Assembly (NCBI RefSeq): GCF_000347035.1
Contig: NZ_ANIJ01000049.1
Coordinates: 73,501 to 137,500 of the forward strand
Origin: Leptospira sp. B5-022
GTDB taxonomy: Bacteria; Spirochaetota; Leptospiria; Leptospirales; Leptospiraceae
Length of the DNA stretch: 64,000 nt
Direction of reading: 5' to 3'
Part shown: positions 27,653-36,359 of the stretch, piece by piece
Numbering within the stretch: position 1 is the first letter of the stretch
Layout: every line of letters begins with the position of its first letter
Made by a program: the position numbers and the translations under genes
Notes under the pieces: generated by a model
Seen by the model: the letters and a program-made list of their open reading frames with translations, nothing else
Told to the model about the DNA's origin: nothing
The model's database searches: none

Positions 27653-28687
27653 ATGAAAAAGAAGTATATCTATCTCCCTGTACTCTTTCTGGTCGTTTTA
27701 TTCTTTGCGGATAAAATGTTTCTTTTAGACTTCTTCCAAACGTCTTTTTACCAAGAAGGGAATCCTGTCTATTATGCACAAAGAAGGCATTTGTTCGAAA
27801 AACTCCAGAAAGATAGTTCTCTTAAAAACAAAAATCTTCTTTTGGCGTTTGGGGATTCTAGGGCCTATCCGTATTCCATTAAAACACTTCCTCCTTCTTT
27901 TGCAAATGATTGGACCGTGTATAATTTTTCAGGACCACAAGCGGTTCCTGCGTATGGTTTTTATTGGTTCCGTAAAATACTAGGAGCTGGGATCAAACCC
28001 AAGGCCGTTTTTTACGTAGTTAGCCCGGAGGCGTTCGATGATTCGAAGGGTTTGTTCTGCGAACCTTTTTTAAGATTGGGCGCAGACGAAGAATTTAAGA
28101 ATATCTATTGGGAAAAGTTTTCCTTTTCCGACAAATTGGAAATTTGGAAGGAAAAAATCTTTAGCATTCGAAAGATCAAACCCGGTTTTAAACTTTTTTG
28201 GTCCCGATTGTCCGGTGGAAAATTAAAACAGTACAGAGCGGACCAAAACCACGAAAATCTGATTTTAGAACTGGGAAACGGAGAACAACTCGCGTATGCA
28301 AGTGCGAGCAATAATCCTAAAAAATTGGAAAAGGACGCACTCCGTTTAAAAAGTATTTATCTTTCGGGCTTCACTCTAGGCGAGACCGAATTTTTCTTTG
28401 TGGAAGAATTCTTAAAACTGGCGAAAGAAGAAGGGATCAAGACCTATTTGATCTGGCCCAAAGTATATCCCGGTTATAGAGAAGGGTATTACGAACTAGG
28501 TCTTGAAAAATCCTGGTGGCCACGCATCCGTGAACTGGCATTCAAATACGGTGCTTCAGCCGCCGATATGAATACTCTCAGTTCCTGCGATCTGTATTAC
28601 GACGGTTCTCACCAGAGTGTATTTTGTATTTCAGAACAATCTGAAATTTTAATGAACGATTTTACAGGGAAGAAGAAGCTACCTTAA
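27653..28687 (+). CDS. Membrane-anchored SGNH-like protein (possibly DUF1574), module 1
   Basis: One N-terminal membrane anchor (KKKYIYLPVLFLVVLFFADK) and an extracytoplasmic domain. SGNH-type catalytic elements: GDSRA with Ser69, and DGSH with Asp317 and His320 near the C-terminus. This layout matches DltD/AlgX-type acyl-transfer partners of MBOATs. I believe these Leptospira proteins are filed under DUF1574, but from memory. ATG 27653 is preferred; TTG 27641 overlaps the MBOAT stop. 344 aa. The acceptor and acyl group are unknown. Confidence 0.78.
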   Translation: MKKKYIYLPVLFLVVLFFADKMFLLDFFQTSFYQEGNPVYYAQRRHLFEKLQKDSSLKNKNLLLAFGDSRAYPYSIKTLPPSFANDWTVYNFSGPQAVPAYGFYWFRKILGAGIKPKAVFYVVSPEAFDDSKGLFCEPFLRLGADEEFKNIYWEKFSFSDKLEIWKEKIFSIRKIKPGFKLFWSRLSGGKLKQYRADQNHENLILELGNGEQLAYASASNNPKKLEKDALRLKSIYLSGFTLGETEFFFVEEFLKLAKEEGIKTYLIWPKVYPGYREGYYELGLEKSWWPRIRELAFKYGASAADMNTLSSCDLYYDGSHQSVFCISEQSEILMNDFTGKKKLP

Positions 28688-28695
28688 AGGAGTGG

Positions 28696-28772
28696 TTCGC
28701 ACGGAGGTCACAGAGATCACTGAGTTGATCTAGGTTATTTCAACTCTGCGTACTCCGTGCTCTCTGTGCGAA
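28696..28772. repeat. Intergenic hairpin element (TTCGCAC...GTGCGAA type)
   Basis: A nearly continuous imperfect stem: TTCGCACGGAGGTCACAGAG at the left, CTCTGCGTACTCCGTGC plus TCTCTGTGCGAA at the right, and a perfect inner pair GAGTTGA (28722-28728)/TCAACTC (28740-28746). Its ends match those of the element at 24014-24152. It lies between the SGNH gene and the end of the transaldolase gene, which converge. Confidence 0.65.
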
Positions 28773-28792
28773 AAACTATAAGGATCTTTAGA

Positions 28793-29437
28793 TCACCACT
28801 TTAACTTCTTAGCGTCTTCTAAGAATTTTTCCAAACCGATATCGGTGAGTGGGTGTTTGAATAACTGCTGGTAAGCGGAAATCGGCATAGTCGCACAATC
28901 CGCGCCACGAAGAGCTGATTCTTTCAAATGTATAGGTCCTCTGATAGAAGCAGCTAGAATCTTAGTTTCATAACCGTAATTATCGTAGATCTCTCTGATC
29001 TCGGAGATCAGTTCCATTCCGTCCCAAGATGTGTCATCCACACGGCCTATAAAAGGTGAAATATAAGTAGCACCCGCTTTTGCTGCAAGAAGTGCCTGAG
29101 GCGCGGAAAAACAAAGAGTTACGTTTGTCGGAATTCCTTTTTCAGTCAGTTTTACCACGGTTTTTAATCCTTCCGGGATCAAAGGGACTTTGATGACAAC
29201 GTTCGGAGCGATCTTTACCAGTTCGTCCGCTTCTTTCAGCATGTCTTCGTGTTTTGTAGCGAGTACTTCCGCGCTTACGGGACCTGGTACGATCGCGCAG
29301 ATCTCCTTGATCACCTCTTTAAAATTGCGACCGGATTTTGCGATTAGGGAAGGGTTTGTAGTAACTCCGTCTAAAAGACCGTAGGACGCGATCTCCTTGA
29401 TCTCGTCCACATTGGCTGTATCTAAATATAATTCCAC
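28793..29437 (-). CDS. tal: Transaldolase, short TalC/F6P-aldolase-like class
   Basis: Pentose phosphate pathway enzyme that moves a dihydroxyacetone unit between sugar phosphates through a Schiff base. Family blocks: [42 protein letters not shown] with the catalytic lysine, [26 protein letters not shown] split over strand 6, and GRVDD. 214 aa, the size of the small decameric class. It is unlike the 310-aa TalB. ATG 29437. It is downstream of a purine operon group on the same strand, 69 bases after the next gene. Confidence 0.95.
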   Translation of the reverse strand: MELYLDTANVDEIKEIASYGLLDGVTTNPSLIAKSGRNFKEVIKEICAIVPGPVSAEVLATKHEDMLKEADELVKIAPNVVIKVPLIPEGLKTVVKLTEKGIPTNVTLCFSAPQALLAAKAGATYISPFIGRVDDTSWDGMELISEIREIYDNYGYETKILAASIRGPIHLKESALRGADCATMPISAYQQLFKHPLTDIGLEKFLEDAKKLKW

Positions 29438-29506
29438 GTATTACTCCGAAAGATTTTGGATCTCTCTGGATAGTGGCGGCCTTAAGCGCCTTCGGTCAAG
29501 GATTTC

Positions 29507-30217
29507 TTACGGGATTAGATCTCTTAAAGTTTTGATTTCTTCTGCGTTGAAGAACTCTTTGTATTCTTTCTCGATCTGAGACTTTACCTTGGAGCTGAAA
29601 TAATCCACTCTTCTAGTAAACGGTTGTTTTTTATAAGCTTCCTTCCATTGGACAATGAATCCGCCTGCGGGAGGAGCCTGTCTTTCGTCGGTCAATTCCC
29701 AAACCACAGCTCCCCCGATCTTCTTATCATCCAGGGTCTCTTTTTTGGGTTTTCCATATTTATTTTCCAGTTTGGACTGAACGTCTTTGCCTGGAAGATA
29801 ACGGAAGGAAACCCCAACGGAGAATAATTTACCCGGCTCCAGATGTTCGTCTTCTTCCGGAGAAGTTTCCTTTTCCGGACGAGGTTGGTTCTTATCTTTA
29901 GGACGGGAATCCAATACTAATTTAGGAGTGGAATAAAAGCGATATAAATAGAAAATCCCGTTCCTTCTTACAAGTAGGGACTTCTCCTTATCTTCATGGA
30001 CTACTTCTATTTTTTCGTCACTCTGAGGATTAGAAGCTAAGGATAAAAATTTGTCTCTGACTTGGGAGTACGAGGCTTCCCAAGAGACTTCGGCAAATCC
30101 GTCTAAGGTAGGTTTGGAGCCGTTATTTCTGGAATTATCTCCCGGAAACTGAGAAAATATAGAACTCCAAGGAAGGAGTAGGGAGAATAAGAACAGGAAG
30201 ATGGATTGCCCTTTCAT
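29507..30217 (-). CDS. Exported protein of unknown function, 236 aa
   Basis: The signal peptide MKGQSIFLFLFSLLLPWSSIFSQ lacks a cysteine lipobox, so it is probably periplasmic. It contains a linker rich in Asp, Lys, Pro and Glu (PKDKNQPRPEKETSPEEDEH) between two beta-rich halves. The repeated LARGE-like phrases (SYSQVRDKFLSLAS, PGKDVQSKLENKYGKPKKET) recall small lipoprotein-adaptor folds, but no family is certain. Co-oriented with purN-purH and the membrane gene upstream, separated by 34 bases. Confidence 0.65.
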   Translation of the reverse strand: MKGQSIFLFLFSLLLPWSSIFSQFPGDNSRNNGSKPTLDGFAEVSWEASYSQVRDKFLSLASNPQSDEKIEVVHEDKEKSLLVRRNGIFYLYRFYSTPKLVLDSRPKDKNQPRPEKETSPEEDEHLEPGKLFSVGVSFRYLPGKDVQSKLENKYGKPKKETLDDKKIGGAVVWELTDERQAPPAGGFIVQWKEAYKKQPFTRRVDYFSSKVKSQIEKEYKEFFNAEEIKTLRDLIP

Positions 30218-30251
30218 ACTCTTTAAGTATCGGCAGAAGACCGAACAAGAA

Positions 30252-30884
30252 TTAGGAATCTTCCCCTAAATCCTCTGCCTCTTCTTCCTCTCTGTCCACT
30301 CGAATTCCCCCGAATTTCACCTTTCCGTTCCATCTCAAGATAAGAAGAACGAGAAGGATCAAAACGTTCGGAAGAACGAATAAAAAGGAAATTTCATGAT
30401 AAAGGCCGTAAACTGCCAGATTTGAGGCGATTACTGAGATAAATATCCCGGTAAGTAAAGGAACCTCCTGGTTAAGTAGCCTTGCGAGAAAGGTTCCGCT
30501 ATTCCGAGAGATCCTAGCCGCTCTTAAAATTTCGGAAGAGATAAATGAGTAGAAGGCCAGCATAAGCACGGGCATGATACAGGAAAGAAAGAAATAATTT
30601 CCAAAGGAATCCGTATAATGAGGAGAACCGATTAGCCCTCCGGTTAAAGTCCAGACATACGCGAAAAAAGCGGAGAGTCCGAATGCGAGAAGTCCATATT
30701 GCAGACTCCCCGCAGATTCAAAAATGGAAACGATCTTTGAAGGAATAATTCTCGCCCAATCCGTAAGTTCCTGTTTTTCGAAAGTATCCTTTCCGCTTAA
30801 ATAGATGAGTCGAAAATAATAATCTCCCAGAGAAACGACCACTAACGTGATCACTAAATAGATCAGGTAGAGAAAAAATTCCAT
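30252..30884 (-). CDS. Integral membrane protein of unknown function, 210 aa
   Basis: About five predicted membrane helices (FFLYLIYLVITLVVVSLGDYYF, LLAFGLSAFFAYVWTL, NYFFLSCIMPVLMLAFYSF, TGIFISVIASNLAVYGLY, FLFVLPNVLILLVLLIL) and a charged cytoplasmic tail ending EEEEAEDLGEDS. It begins two bases after the purH stop, so it is cotranscribed with purN-purH, but nothing in it points to purine transport. Family unknown. Confidence 0.65.
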   Translation of the reverse strand: MEFFLYLIYLVITLVVVSLGDYYFRLIYLSGKDTFEKQELTDWARIIPSKIVSIFESAGSLQYGLLAFGLSAFFAYVWTLTGGLIGSPHYTDSFGNYFFLSCIMPVLMLAFYSFISSEILRAARISRNSGTFLARLLNQEVPLLTGIFISVIASNLAVYGLYHEISFLFVLPNVLILLVLLILRWNGKVKFGGIRVDREEEEAEDLGEDS

Positions 30885-30885
30885 C

Positions 30886-32427
30886 TTAATGCCTAAAATG
30901 CCTCATGCCGGTAAACACCATGATCAATCCGTGCTCGTCAGCCGCCTTGATCACTTCTTCGTCCCGGATAGAACCTCCGGGTTGGATGATTGCTTTCGCT
31001 CCTACTTTTGCGATTGCATCTATCCCATCTCTGAAAGGGAAGAAGGCATCGCTCGCCACATAAGAACCCACAACGGAAAGTCCTACATTTAGAGCCTTAG
31101 TCGCACCGAGTTGGACCGAATCCACTCTGGACATCTGTCCGGCACCGATCCCGAGCGTAGCGTTCTCTTCCGTATAAACAATCGCATTGGATTTGATAAA
31201 TTTAACGGTAGACCAAGCGAACATCAGACCTCGGATATCTTCTTCCGTAGGTTGTTTTTTAGAAACGATCTTTAGATCTTTTTCGGTGATGGTCGCATAG
31301 TCTCTGTCTTGTAGAAGAATCCCGTGATGGATCGGTCTTAGATCCATTTCGTCCAATGCTTCTTGGAAATTTTGGATCTCGATCAGACGAACGTTCGGTT
31401 TTTTAGAGAAATAGTCCAGAGCGGCAGGTTCGAACTTTTGAGCGATCACACCTTCGACAAAAGTTTCGCCTATGAGAACCGCCAATTCTCCGGTTACAGT
31501 TCCCTTGATCCCTATGATCCCGCCGAAAGCGGAAATAGGATCCGTTCTTTTTGCTAGACGGAATGCTTCTAGAGTATCGTCCGCATAAGCGATCCCGCAA
31601 GGATTCAAATGTTTGATGATACAAACCGTATTATCCGGAAGAAGTGCGGAAATATGGAATGCCGCATCAAAATCCAACATATTATTAAAAGATAATTCTT
31701 TTCCTTGGAGAGGAGAAAATTCGCTCTTGGTAAATAAAGGTTCGTAGAAAGCGGCGCCCTGGTGTGGATTTTCTCCGTATCTTAGTTTTTGTTTTTTGGT
31801 AAAGGAAAGATTTAAGATATCCGGGAACTTCTCCCCTGCAAGCTTATTGAACCAAGAAGAGATCGCAGTATCGTACATCGCAGTATGAGAAAATGCTTTT
31901 CTCATAAGAAGGAAGGAAGTGTCAGCATCCACGGAGCCGTCATTGACCTTCATGGATTCTTCCACTGTTTTATAATCGTTCGGATCCGTTACTACTACAG
32001 TATGTCTGTAGTTTTTACTCGCGGAGCGGATCATAGAAGGTCCGCCGATATCAATATTCTCTATTGCTTCGTCCAGATGAACTCCCGGTTTCGAAACGGT
32101 CTGCACGAACGGATATAAGTTCACAACCACCAGATCGATCTTTGGAATTTTTAATTCCTCCATCTTCTGTTTGTGTTCGGGTTTGGAGATCACTCCCAAT
32201 AGTCCGCCGTGGACTTTTGGGTGGAGAGTTTTTACTCTTCCGTCTAAAATTTCCGGAAACCCTGTATAATCGTCTATTGCAATGGCTTTGATTCCGTTTT
32301 CGGTGAGTGTTTTTAGGGTTCCGCCTGTGGAAATGATTTCCACTCCTTTGGATTCCAGGTACTTGGCAAATCCGATAAGTCCTGTTTTGTCGCTAACTGA
32401 AATGAGGGCGCGAGTGATTTTGATCAT
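30886..32427 (-). CDS. purH: Bifunctional AICAR transformylase/IMP cyclohydrolase PurH
   Basis: Last two steps of IMP synthesis. N-terminal IMP cyclohydrolase ([42 protein letters not shown]). C-terminal AICAR transformylase ([45 protein letters not shown], with a Lys-His pair in the KHLN segment). ATG 32427 ([10 protein letters not shown]) begins one base after the purN stop; the longer frame to 32529 lies inside purN. 513 aa, normal. It forms an operon with purN. Confidence 0.96.
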   Translation of the reverse strand: MIKITRALISVSDKTGLIGFAKYLESKGVEIISTGGTLKTLTENGIKAIAIDDYTGFPEILDGRVKTLHPKVHGGLLGVISKPEHKQKMEELKIPKIDLVVVNLYPFVQTVSKPGVHLDEAIENIDIGGPSMIRSASKNYRHTVVVTDPNDYKTVEESMKVNDGSVDADTSFLLMRKAFSHTAMYDTAISSWFNKLAGEKFPDILNLSFTKKQKLRYGENPHQGAAFYEPLFTKSEFSPLQGKELSFNNMLDFDAAFHISALLPDNTVCIIKHLNPCGIAYADDTLEAFRLAKRTDPISAFGGIIGIKGTVTGELAVLIGETFVEGVIAQKFEPAALDYFSKKPNVRLIEIQNFQEALDEMDLRPIHHGILLQDRDYATITEKDLKIVSKKQPTEEDIRGLMFAWSTVKFIKSNAIVYTEENATLGIGAGQMSRVDSVQLGATKALNVGLSVVGSYVASDAFFPFRDGIDAIAKVGAKAIIQPGGSIRDEEVIKAADEHGLIMVFTGMRHFRH

Positions 32428-32428
32428 G

Positions 32429-33067
32429 CTAGAGGATTGAGACCTTCCTGTCTTTGATGGAGAGCCGATCTTCGCAGAAGTGTTGAACCGCGAGTGGCAG
32501 GATTTTATGTTCCTCTTTGAGAATGGCAAGAGTCAATTCTCTTTCGGTCATTCCTTCCTCGATTTTAACAACTCCTTGCAAAATGATAGGACCGGAATCC
32601 ACACCTTCGTCCACAAAATGGGCCGTGCAGCCCGCAATCTTCACTCCATACTCGAATGCCTGATTCTGAGCATGTAGACCCGGAAAGGAGGGAAGAAGAG
32701 AAGGATGAATATTGATGATCCTGTTTGGAAAGGCTCGGATAATTTCCGGCTTTAAAATTCTCATATAACCGCAGGCCACGATCAGATCCGGAGAGCTCTC
32801 TTGTAGGAACTCCAACAGTTCGCGATGATACTCTTCTTTTTTGGGATAAGACTTCCAATCCAGGATCTTGGCTGGAATATTTTGGCGGGCGGCAATCTGG
32901 ATAGAAGGCGCCTCAGGGTTATCTGTGACTAAAAATGCGGGATTTGCGGGGATTTTGCCCTTTTGGATTGCCTGAAGGACAGCTTCCAGGTTGCTTCCCC
33001 GCCCAGAAGCCAAAAAGACAAGCTTTTTTCTCGGTTTGGGAATCAGACTTGCCAAGAATTTTCGCAT
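32429..33067 (-). CDS. purN: Phosphoribosylglycinamide formyltransferase PurN
   Basis: Formyl-THF-dependent step of purine synthesis. Substrate loop [13 protein letters not shown] near the N-terminus, the catalytic block [20 protein letters not shown], the conserved [16 protein letters not shown] with the active-site Asp, and IILQGVVKI. 212 aa. It begins with a basic leader ([15 protein letters not shown]) slightly longer than usual; there is no good alternative start. purH follows immediately. Confidence 0.95.
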   Translation of the reverse strand: MRKFLASLIPKPRKKLVFLASGRGSNLEAVLQAIQKGKIPANPAFLVTDNPEAPSIQIAARQNIPAKILDWKSYPKKEEYHRELLEFLQESSPDLIVACGYMRILKPEIIRAFPNRIINIHPSLLPSFPGLHAQNQAFEYGVKIAGCTAHFVDEGVDSGPIILQGVVKIEEGMTERELTLAILKEEHKILPLAVQHFCEDRLSIKDRKVSIL

Positions 33068-33141
33068 CCAATACGCTAAGAATTACCAGTCCACGTTAAG
33101 GCGGTCCGGAATTTTGTCGAAAAGTATTTCAGGAGAGACAC

Positions 33142-33594
33142 ATGTCACTTGCTAGAAAATCGACGGCCTCCGTCGAACAGTATAAATCCAATGAAATTTC
33201 TACTGTGAGTCAGGGCCGGCTTATCGTGATGTTATATGAAGGAGCGATCCGCTTCCTAAACGTTGCCATCGAGAATAATACACCCCGCAAGTACGACGTG
33301 GTGAACAATCATATCCTGAAAGCCCAAGAGATCGTGACCGAGCTGATGCTCGCCCTGAACATGGAAAATGGGGGAGAGGTTGCAAACAATCTGCTTGGGA
33401 TCTATGTTTATATTAAAAAGCGCTTACTCGAAGCGAATATGAAGAAGGACAGTGAGATCCTTTCCGAAATCATCAAATATCTGGAAGATCTAAAACTTGC
33501 TTGGGAAGAAATTGAAAAGAAGGAAAAAGCTTCTTCCGTGGTCCCATTGCCAACCGCCGGTTCAAGAGGAACCGGTCTTTCCCTCCAAGGTTAA
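33142..33594 (+). CDS. fliS: Flagellar chaperone FliS
   Basis: Binds flagellin in the cytoplasm and prevents early polymerisation before export. Family pattern: QYKSNEISTVSQGRLIVMLYEGAIRFLN, a NHILKAQEIVTELMLALN helix, and NLLGIYVYIKKRLLEANMKKD. 150 aa. The C-terminal tail is Ser/Gly/Pro rich. Caps the AGGAG at 33131-33135 before ATG 33142. The next gene, coding a coiled-coil protein, starts 6 bases after the stop. Confidence 0.94.
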   Translation: MSLARKSTASVEQYKSNEISTVSQGRLIVMLYEGAIRFLNVAIENNTPRKYDVVNNHILKAQEIVTELMLALNMENGGEVANNLLGIYVYIKKRLLEANMKKDSEILSEIIKYLEDLKLAWEEIEKKEKASSVVPLPTAGSRGTGLSLQG

Positions 33595-33600
33595 ACACAA

Positions 33601-34035
33601 ATGGCGGGCAAGGTCTCTAAAAGTCTAAACTCCATGGAAGAAAAACTTTCCTCACTCTATGGGGAGAAAATCTCCTTTTTGAACAAACTGATAGAACTTC
33701 AAAAACGCCAATTGCAAATTTTAGATTTTGAGGATGGAGAAGGTGCGGCGAAACTCGAGCTGCAAAATTCCGATCTGGTCGAAAAGATGAAACGACTGGA
33801 CCGCAAGATCGAACAATTAGAAGAATCTTCCCCTCAGACCCTGGAAATTATTCGACTCTCCGATACGATTTTCCAAAAATTGGAAGAGTCCAGGGATTTG
33901 AATTCCCAAGTAGGGGAAAAGATGGAGATTATTCTGCGGGAATATCGTAAAGAGTTGAACTTGGTACAATCCAAGATCCAACTTAAAAAATTCCTAGCTC
34001 ATAGGAAATTGGATTGGAAGACGGGGACCTGCTGA
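33601..34035 (+). CDS. Coiled-coil protein, probably flagellar export-chaperone-like
   Basis: 144 aa, almost entirely alpha-helical with heptad-like patterns (EKISFLNKLIELQKRQLQIL, NSDLVEKMKRLDRKIEQLEE). Its size and helical build resemble FlgN/FliT-type chaperones, but no signature settles it. Position directly after fliS supports a flagellar role; this is inference. Its last 22 bases overlap the next gene in another frame. Confidence 0.6.
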   Translation: MAGKVSKSLNSMEEKLSSLYGEKISFLNKLIELQKRQLQILDFEDGEGAAKLELQNSDLVEKMKRLDRKIEQLEESSPQTLEIIRLSDTIFQKLEESRDLNSQVGEKMEIILREYRKELNLVQSKIQLKKFLAHRKLDWKTGTC

Positions 34036-34496
34036 GCCGTGCCCTGGACTTTTACGGACTCCCCAAAAAATTCGACGCAAATTTAGTCCGGAGCAGGTTC
34101 CGTGAACTCTCTCGGAAATATCATCCGGATTCCGGAGAATATGAGACGGATCTTCTGTTTAAGGAGTTGGTCCAACTTAGGGACGTTCTTCTTGCTTCTC
34201 TCGGGAACGAATCGTCTGTAATTTTAGAAAATTCTAAAGAAGATCCGGAAGGATTCCAATTTTATAAACTAGCCAAACAAAAGGCCGCAAATGCGATCGA
34301 AAAATATTTCCAGTTCACCGACGGTAATCCGGTATACTTAAAAAAAGAAGACAATCCTGCACTTCTACGTTTAAGAGAAGAATTGGAAGAGGCTAAAAAA
34401 GAATTAGGAAAGTTTTTGGAAAAATATCCCAAAAGTATCTGGAAAGAAGATACGGAAACTACTCTTAAAAAAATAAACGTCTGGTTTAAAGATTAA
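34014..34496 (+). CDS. J-domain (DnaJ-like) protein
   Basis: The N-terminal 60 residues look like a J domain: helix II VRSRFRELSRKYHPDS with the HPD tripeptide at residues 37-39, then helix III DLLFKELVQLRDVLL. There is no G/F linker, zinc finger or substrate domain. The C-terminal half is charged and helical. J domains stimulate DnaK ATPase. TTG 34014 lies inside the preceding gene, so translation is probably coupled. The 3' end overlaps the opposing lipoprotein gene by 4 bases. Confidence 0.7.
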   Translation: MEDGDLLSRALDFYGLPKKFDANLVRSRFRELSRKYHPDSGEYETDLLFKELVQLRDVLLASLGNESSVILENSKEDPEGFQFYKLAKQKAANAIEKYFQFTDGNPVYLKKEDNPALLRLREELEEAKKELGKFLEKYPKSIWKEDTETTLKKINVWFKD

Positions 34497-35008
34497 GGAA
34501 CCTGTAATGTATTCGAAGGCATGGAGAATACGTAAATGTCCTTTGTGCCACTGTTCAAGTCCAAGGAGATCACGGAAGATCTTAGAGTTACGTAATCGCC
34601 TGAATTCAGTGTAGCGATAATCTTACAAACGCGGTTCGTGTTTTCTCCAGGGCCTGGGACCGCAAGAGGCCCATCCGTCGGATTTACTTCTATGGAATAT
34701 TCTCTTGGCTGATTTGGAAGCATATTCAAGGGAAGTTCACATTCTTTTCCGGAGGAAAAATCGGAAGGATTCCTGGATGCGTCCGCAGTATTTCCCGAAT
34801 ACAAAGTATATCCGCTAAAAAAAGCTTCCGGGTTTCCTGCCCTTAACCTGAGTTCGTATACTCCTGTACCGATCAAAGTAATCCCAACCAAAGTAGGCGG
34901 TGTGGTTACGATCCGATTCGAGGAATAATTATAACAAGAAAATAAGAATAGAATTGGAAGTAAGAAAGGAAAGAATCGAAACATTCTTCCTGATAAAAAA
35001 AGATTCAT
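34493..35008 (-). CDS. Putative lipoprotein, 171 aa
   Basis: The signal peptide MNLFLSGRMFRFFPFLLPIL ends in FLFSC, a short lipobox with Cys25. The mature part looks beta-rich, possibly an Ig-like or fibronectin-like fold (TLVGITLIGTGVYELRLRAG). ATG 35008 follows the TAA of the HNH gene with no gap; ATG 34984 is a shorter start. Two more cysteines occur (GKECELP, NRVCKII) and might pair. Function unknown. Confidence 0.7.
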   Translation of the reverse strand: MNLFLSGRMFRFFPFLLPILFLFSCYNYSSNRIVTTPPTLVGITLIGTGVYELRLRAGNPEAFFSGYTLYSGNTADASRNPSDFSSGKECELPLNMLPNQPREYSIEVNPTDGPLAVPGPGENTNRVCKIIATLNSGDYVTLRSSVISLDLNSGTKDIYVFSMPSNTLQVP

Positions 35009-35560
35009 TTAGATGCGTATATAGTCCGCCCAGCCGAACTTTTCGACCAATTGGGTGGATACTGAAAATTGTGGAAAACGTCTCTTGTTTGTCGATCGAT
35101 TTTCCGGTACATCCCACTTGAGTTCCTGCAGAAGTTTGTTTCCTTTTTTGCTATTGCAATCCCTACATGCCGTGACCAGGTTTTCCCAAGTATGATAGTC
35201 TTTCGGTTTTTTTTCCCTGGGAATCTCTTCCCATCGACTTTTTGGGATCACATGATCCAGGGTGAGTTTAGAAGAAGGAAGTTTGCGTCGGCAATACACA
35301 CATTCGTGATCGTCTCGGACAAATATGTTTTCTCTAGAGAGTTTATGCTTACGTTTCGGGACCTTATAATAGTCTGTGAGCAGAATGATCCGAGGAGTGG
35401 AAAGTTTCAGTTTTTCGGATCTGATAAAGTGGCTTTTTTCGTCTTTGATGAGTTCCGCTTTTTTAAGGATGAGAAGAATAACGGCGTCTTTGACCGTTCG
35501 GATCGCAACCGGGACATAGGTCGCGTTCAGCACCAACACAGGTTGGGTTAGAACATCCAT
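35009..35560 (-). CDS. HNH endonuclease family protein
   Basis: Probable metal-dependent nuclease. HNH/ββα-metal core: CVYC (Cys87, Cys90), LDHVIPKS with Asp102-His103, WENLVTACRDCNSKKGN with the second CXXC (Cys132, Cys135) and the final N. The N-terminal 80 residues are a conserved-looking accessory domain (TQPVLVLNATYVPVAIRTVKDA) common to chromosomal stand-alone HNH proteins. 183 aa. There is no restriction methylase nearby. It sits between dedA and a lipoprotein on the same strand. Confidence 0.85.
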   Translation of the reverse strand: MDVLTQPVLVLNATYVPVAIRTVKDAVILLILKKAELIKDEKSHFIRSEKLKLSTPRIILLTDYYKVPKRKHKLSRENIFVRDDHECVYCRRKLPSSKLTLDHVIPKSRWEEIPREKKPKDYHTWENLVTACRDCNSKKGNKLLQELKWDVPENRSTNKRRFPQFSVSTQLVEKFGWADYIRI

Positions 35561-35607
35561 ATCTAACCAAACAGTATAGATTCATAAAATTATGTCGAGT
35601 AAAAGTA

Positions 35608-36237
35608 TTAATTCTCGGACCGTTTCTTTTTGATCGTGAAATATAGAACCAAGACTAACACAAGAATCCCTAATAAAGCAAAAACGGTAATTTGCCCCTG
35701 GTGGACCCAAGATTTGAGCTGATCTAAATTTTTTGCGCCGTAATGTCCAAGATATACCCAGATCGGGACGGAAATCGCAGCGGCAAACATATCCAAAAAT
35801 AAAAATCTAAAGAAGGAGATACGATCAGAAGTCCCTGCCGTTAGATAGATCGGCATCCTAAGACCGGGCATAAATCTCGCCATGAATACGACCCAGTTCC
35901 CATATTTCGAAAATTTTTCTTGTACTTTGGAAAATCGTTCCGGGGTCAAAAATTTTGCGATGAAAGGAATTCGTAATACTTTCTCGCCGAAAATCCTTCC
36001 GAGTAAAAAAACGGAACCGTCTCCTACGAGAACTCCTGCCATTCCAACACCGAACATTACATGTTCGTTCGCATATCCTAAACCTGCTAAAACTCCACCG
36101 GAAACCAGGGAGATATCCTCAGGAACCGGAAGACCGAAACCACAGAGAATCAGAGTGGAGAAAACTGCTAAGTAAGCGAACTCATTCCCAAAGCGGGAAA
36201 AAAAATTTACTAAATCCGGGATATTGACTAGATCCAT
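35608..36237 (-). CDS. DedA family membrane protein
   Basis: DedA/SNARE-associated family; members act in membrane homeostasis and in lipid flipping (undecaprenyl phosphate or phosphatidylethanolamine in relatives). Four or five hydrophobic segments, the acidic motif GFGLPVPEDISLVSGG, and the family motif FMARFMPGLRMPIYLTAG with conserved arginines. 209 aa, normal. It ends with a basic cytoplasmic tail (TIKKKRSEN). It is 47 bases upstream of the HNH gene. Confidence 0.88.
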   Translation of the reverse strand: MDLVNIPDLVNFFSRFGNEFAYLAVFSTLILCGFGLPVPEDISLVSGGVLAGLGYANEHVMFGVGMAGVLVGDGSVFLLGRIFGEKVLRIPFIAKFLTPERFSKVQEKFSKYGNWVVFMARFMPGLRMPIYLTAGTSDRISFFRFLFLDMFAAAISVPIWVYLGHYGAKNLDQLKSWVHQGQITVFALLGILVLVLVLYFTIKKKRSEN

Positions 36238-36359
36238 GAATGCTTCTATCTATTCCGAGTAGATTCCACCAGTGAAACTTTTCCAGGGCAAATGGGAATC
36301 GAAAAACTAGATTTGTTTGGCTTGCTTTTAAGTCTTTTTACGTTCCAAATTGGTTTCAG

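Noticed and set aside
35069..35551. 160-codon plus-strand frame over the HNH gene
   Set aside because: The minus-strand product has full HNH motifs, so this frame is a shadow; it is Phe-rich with no motif.
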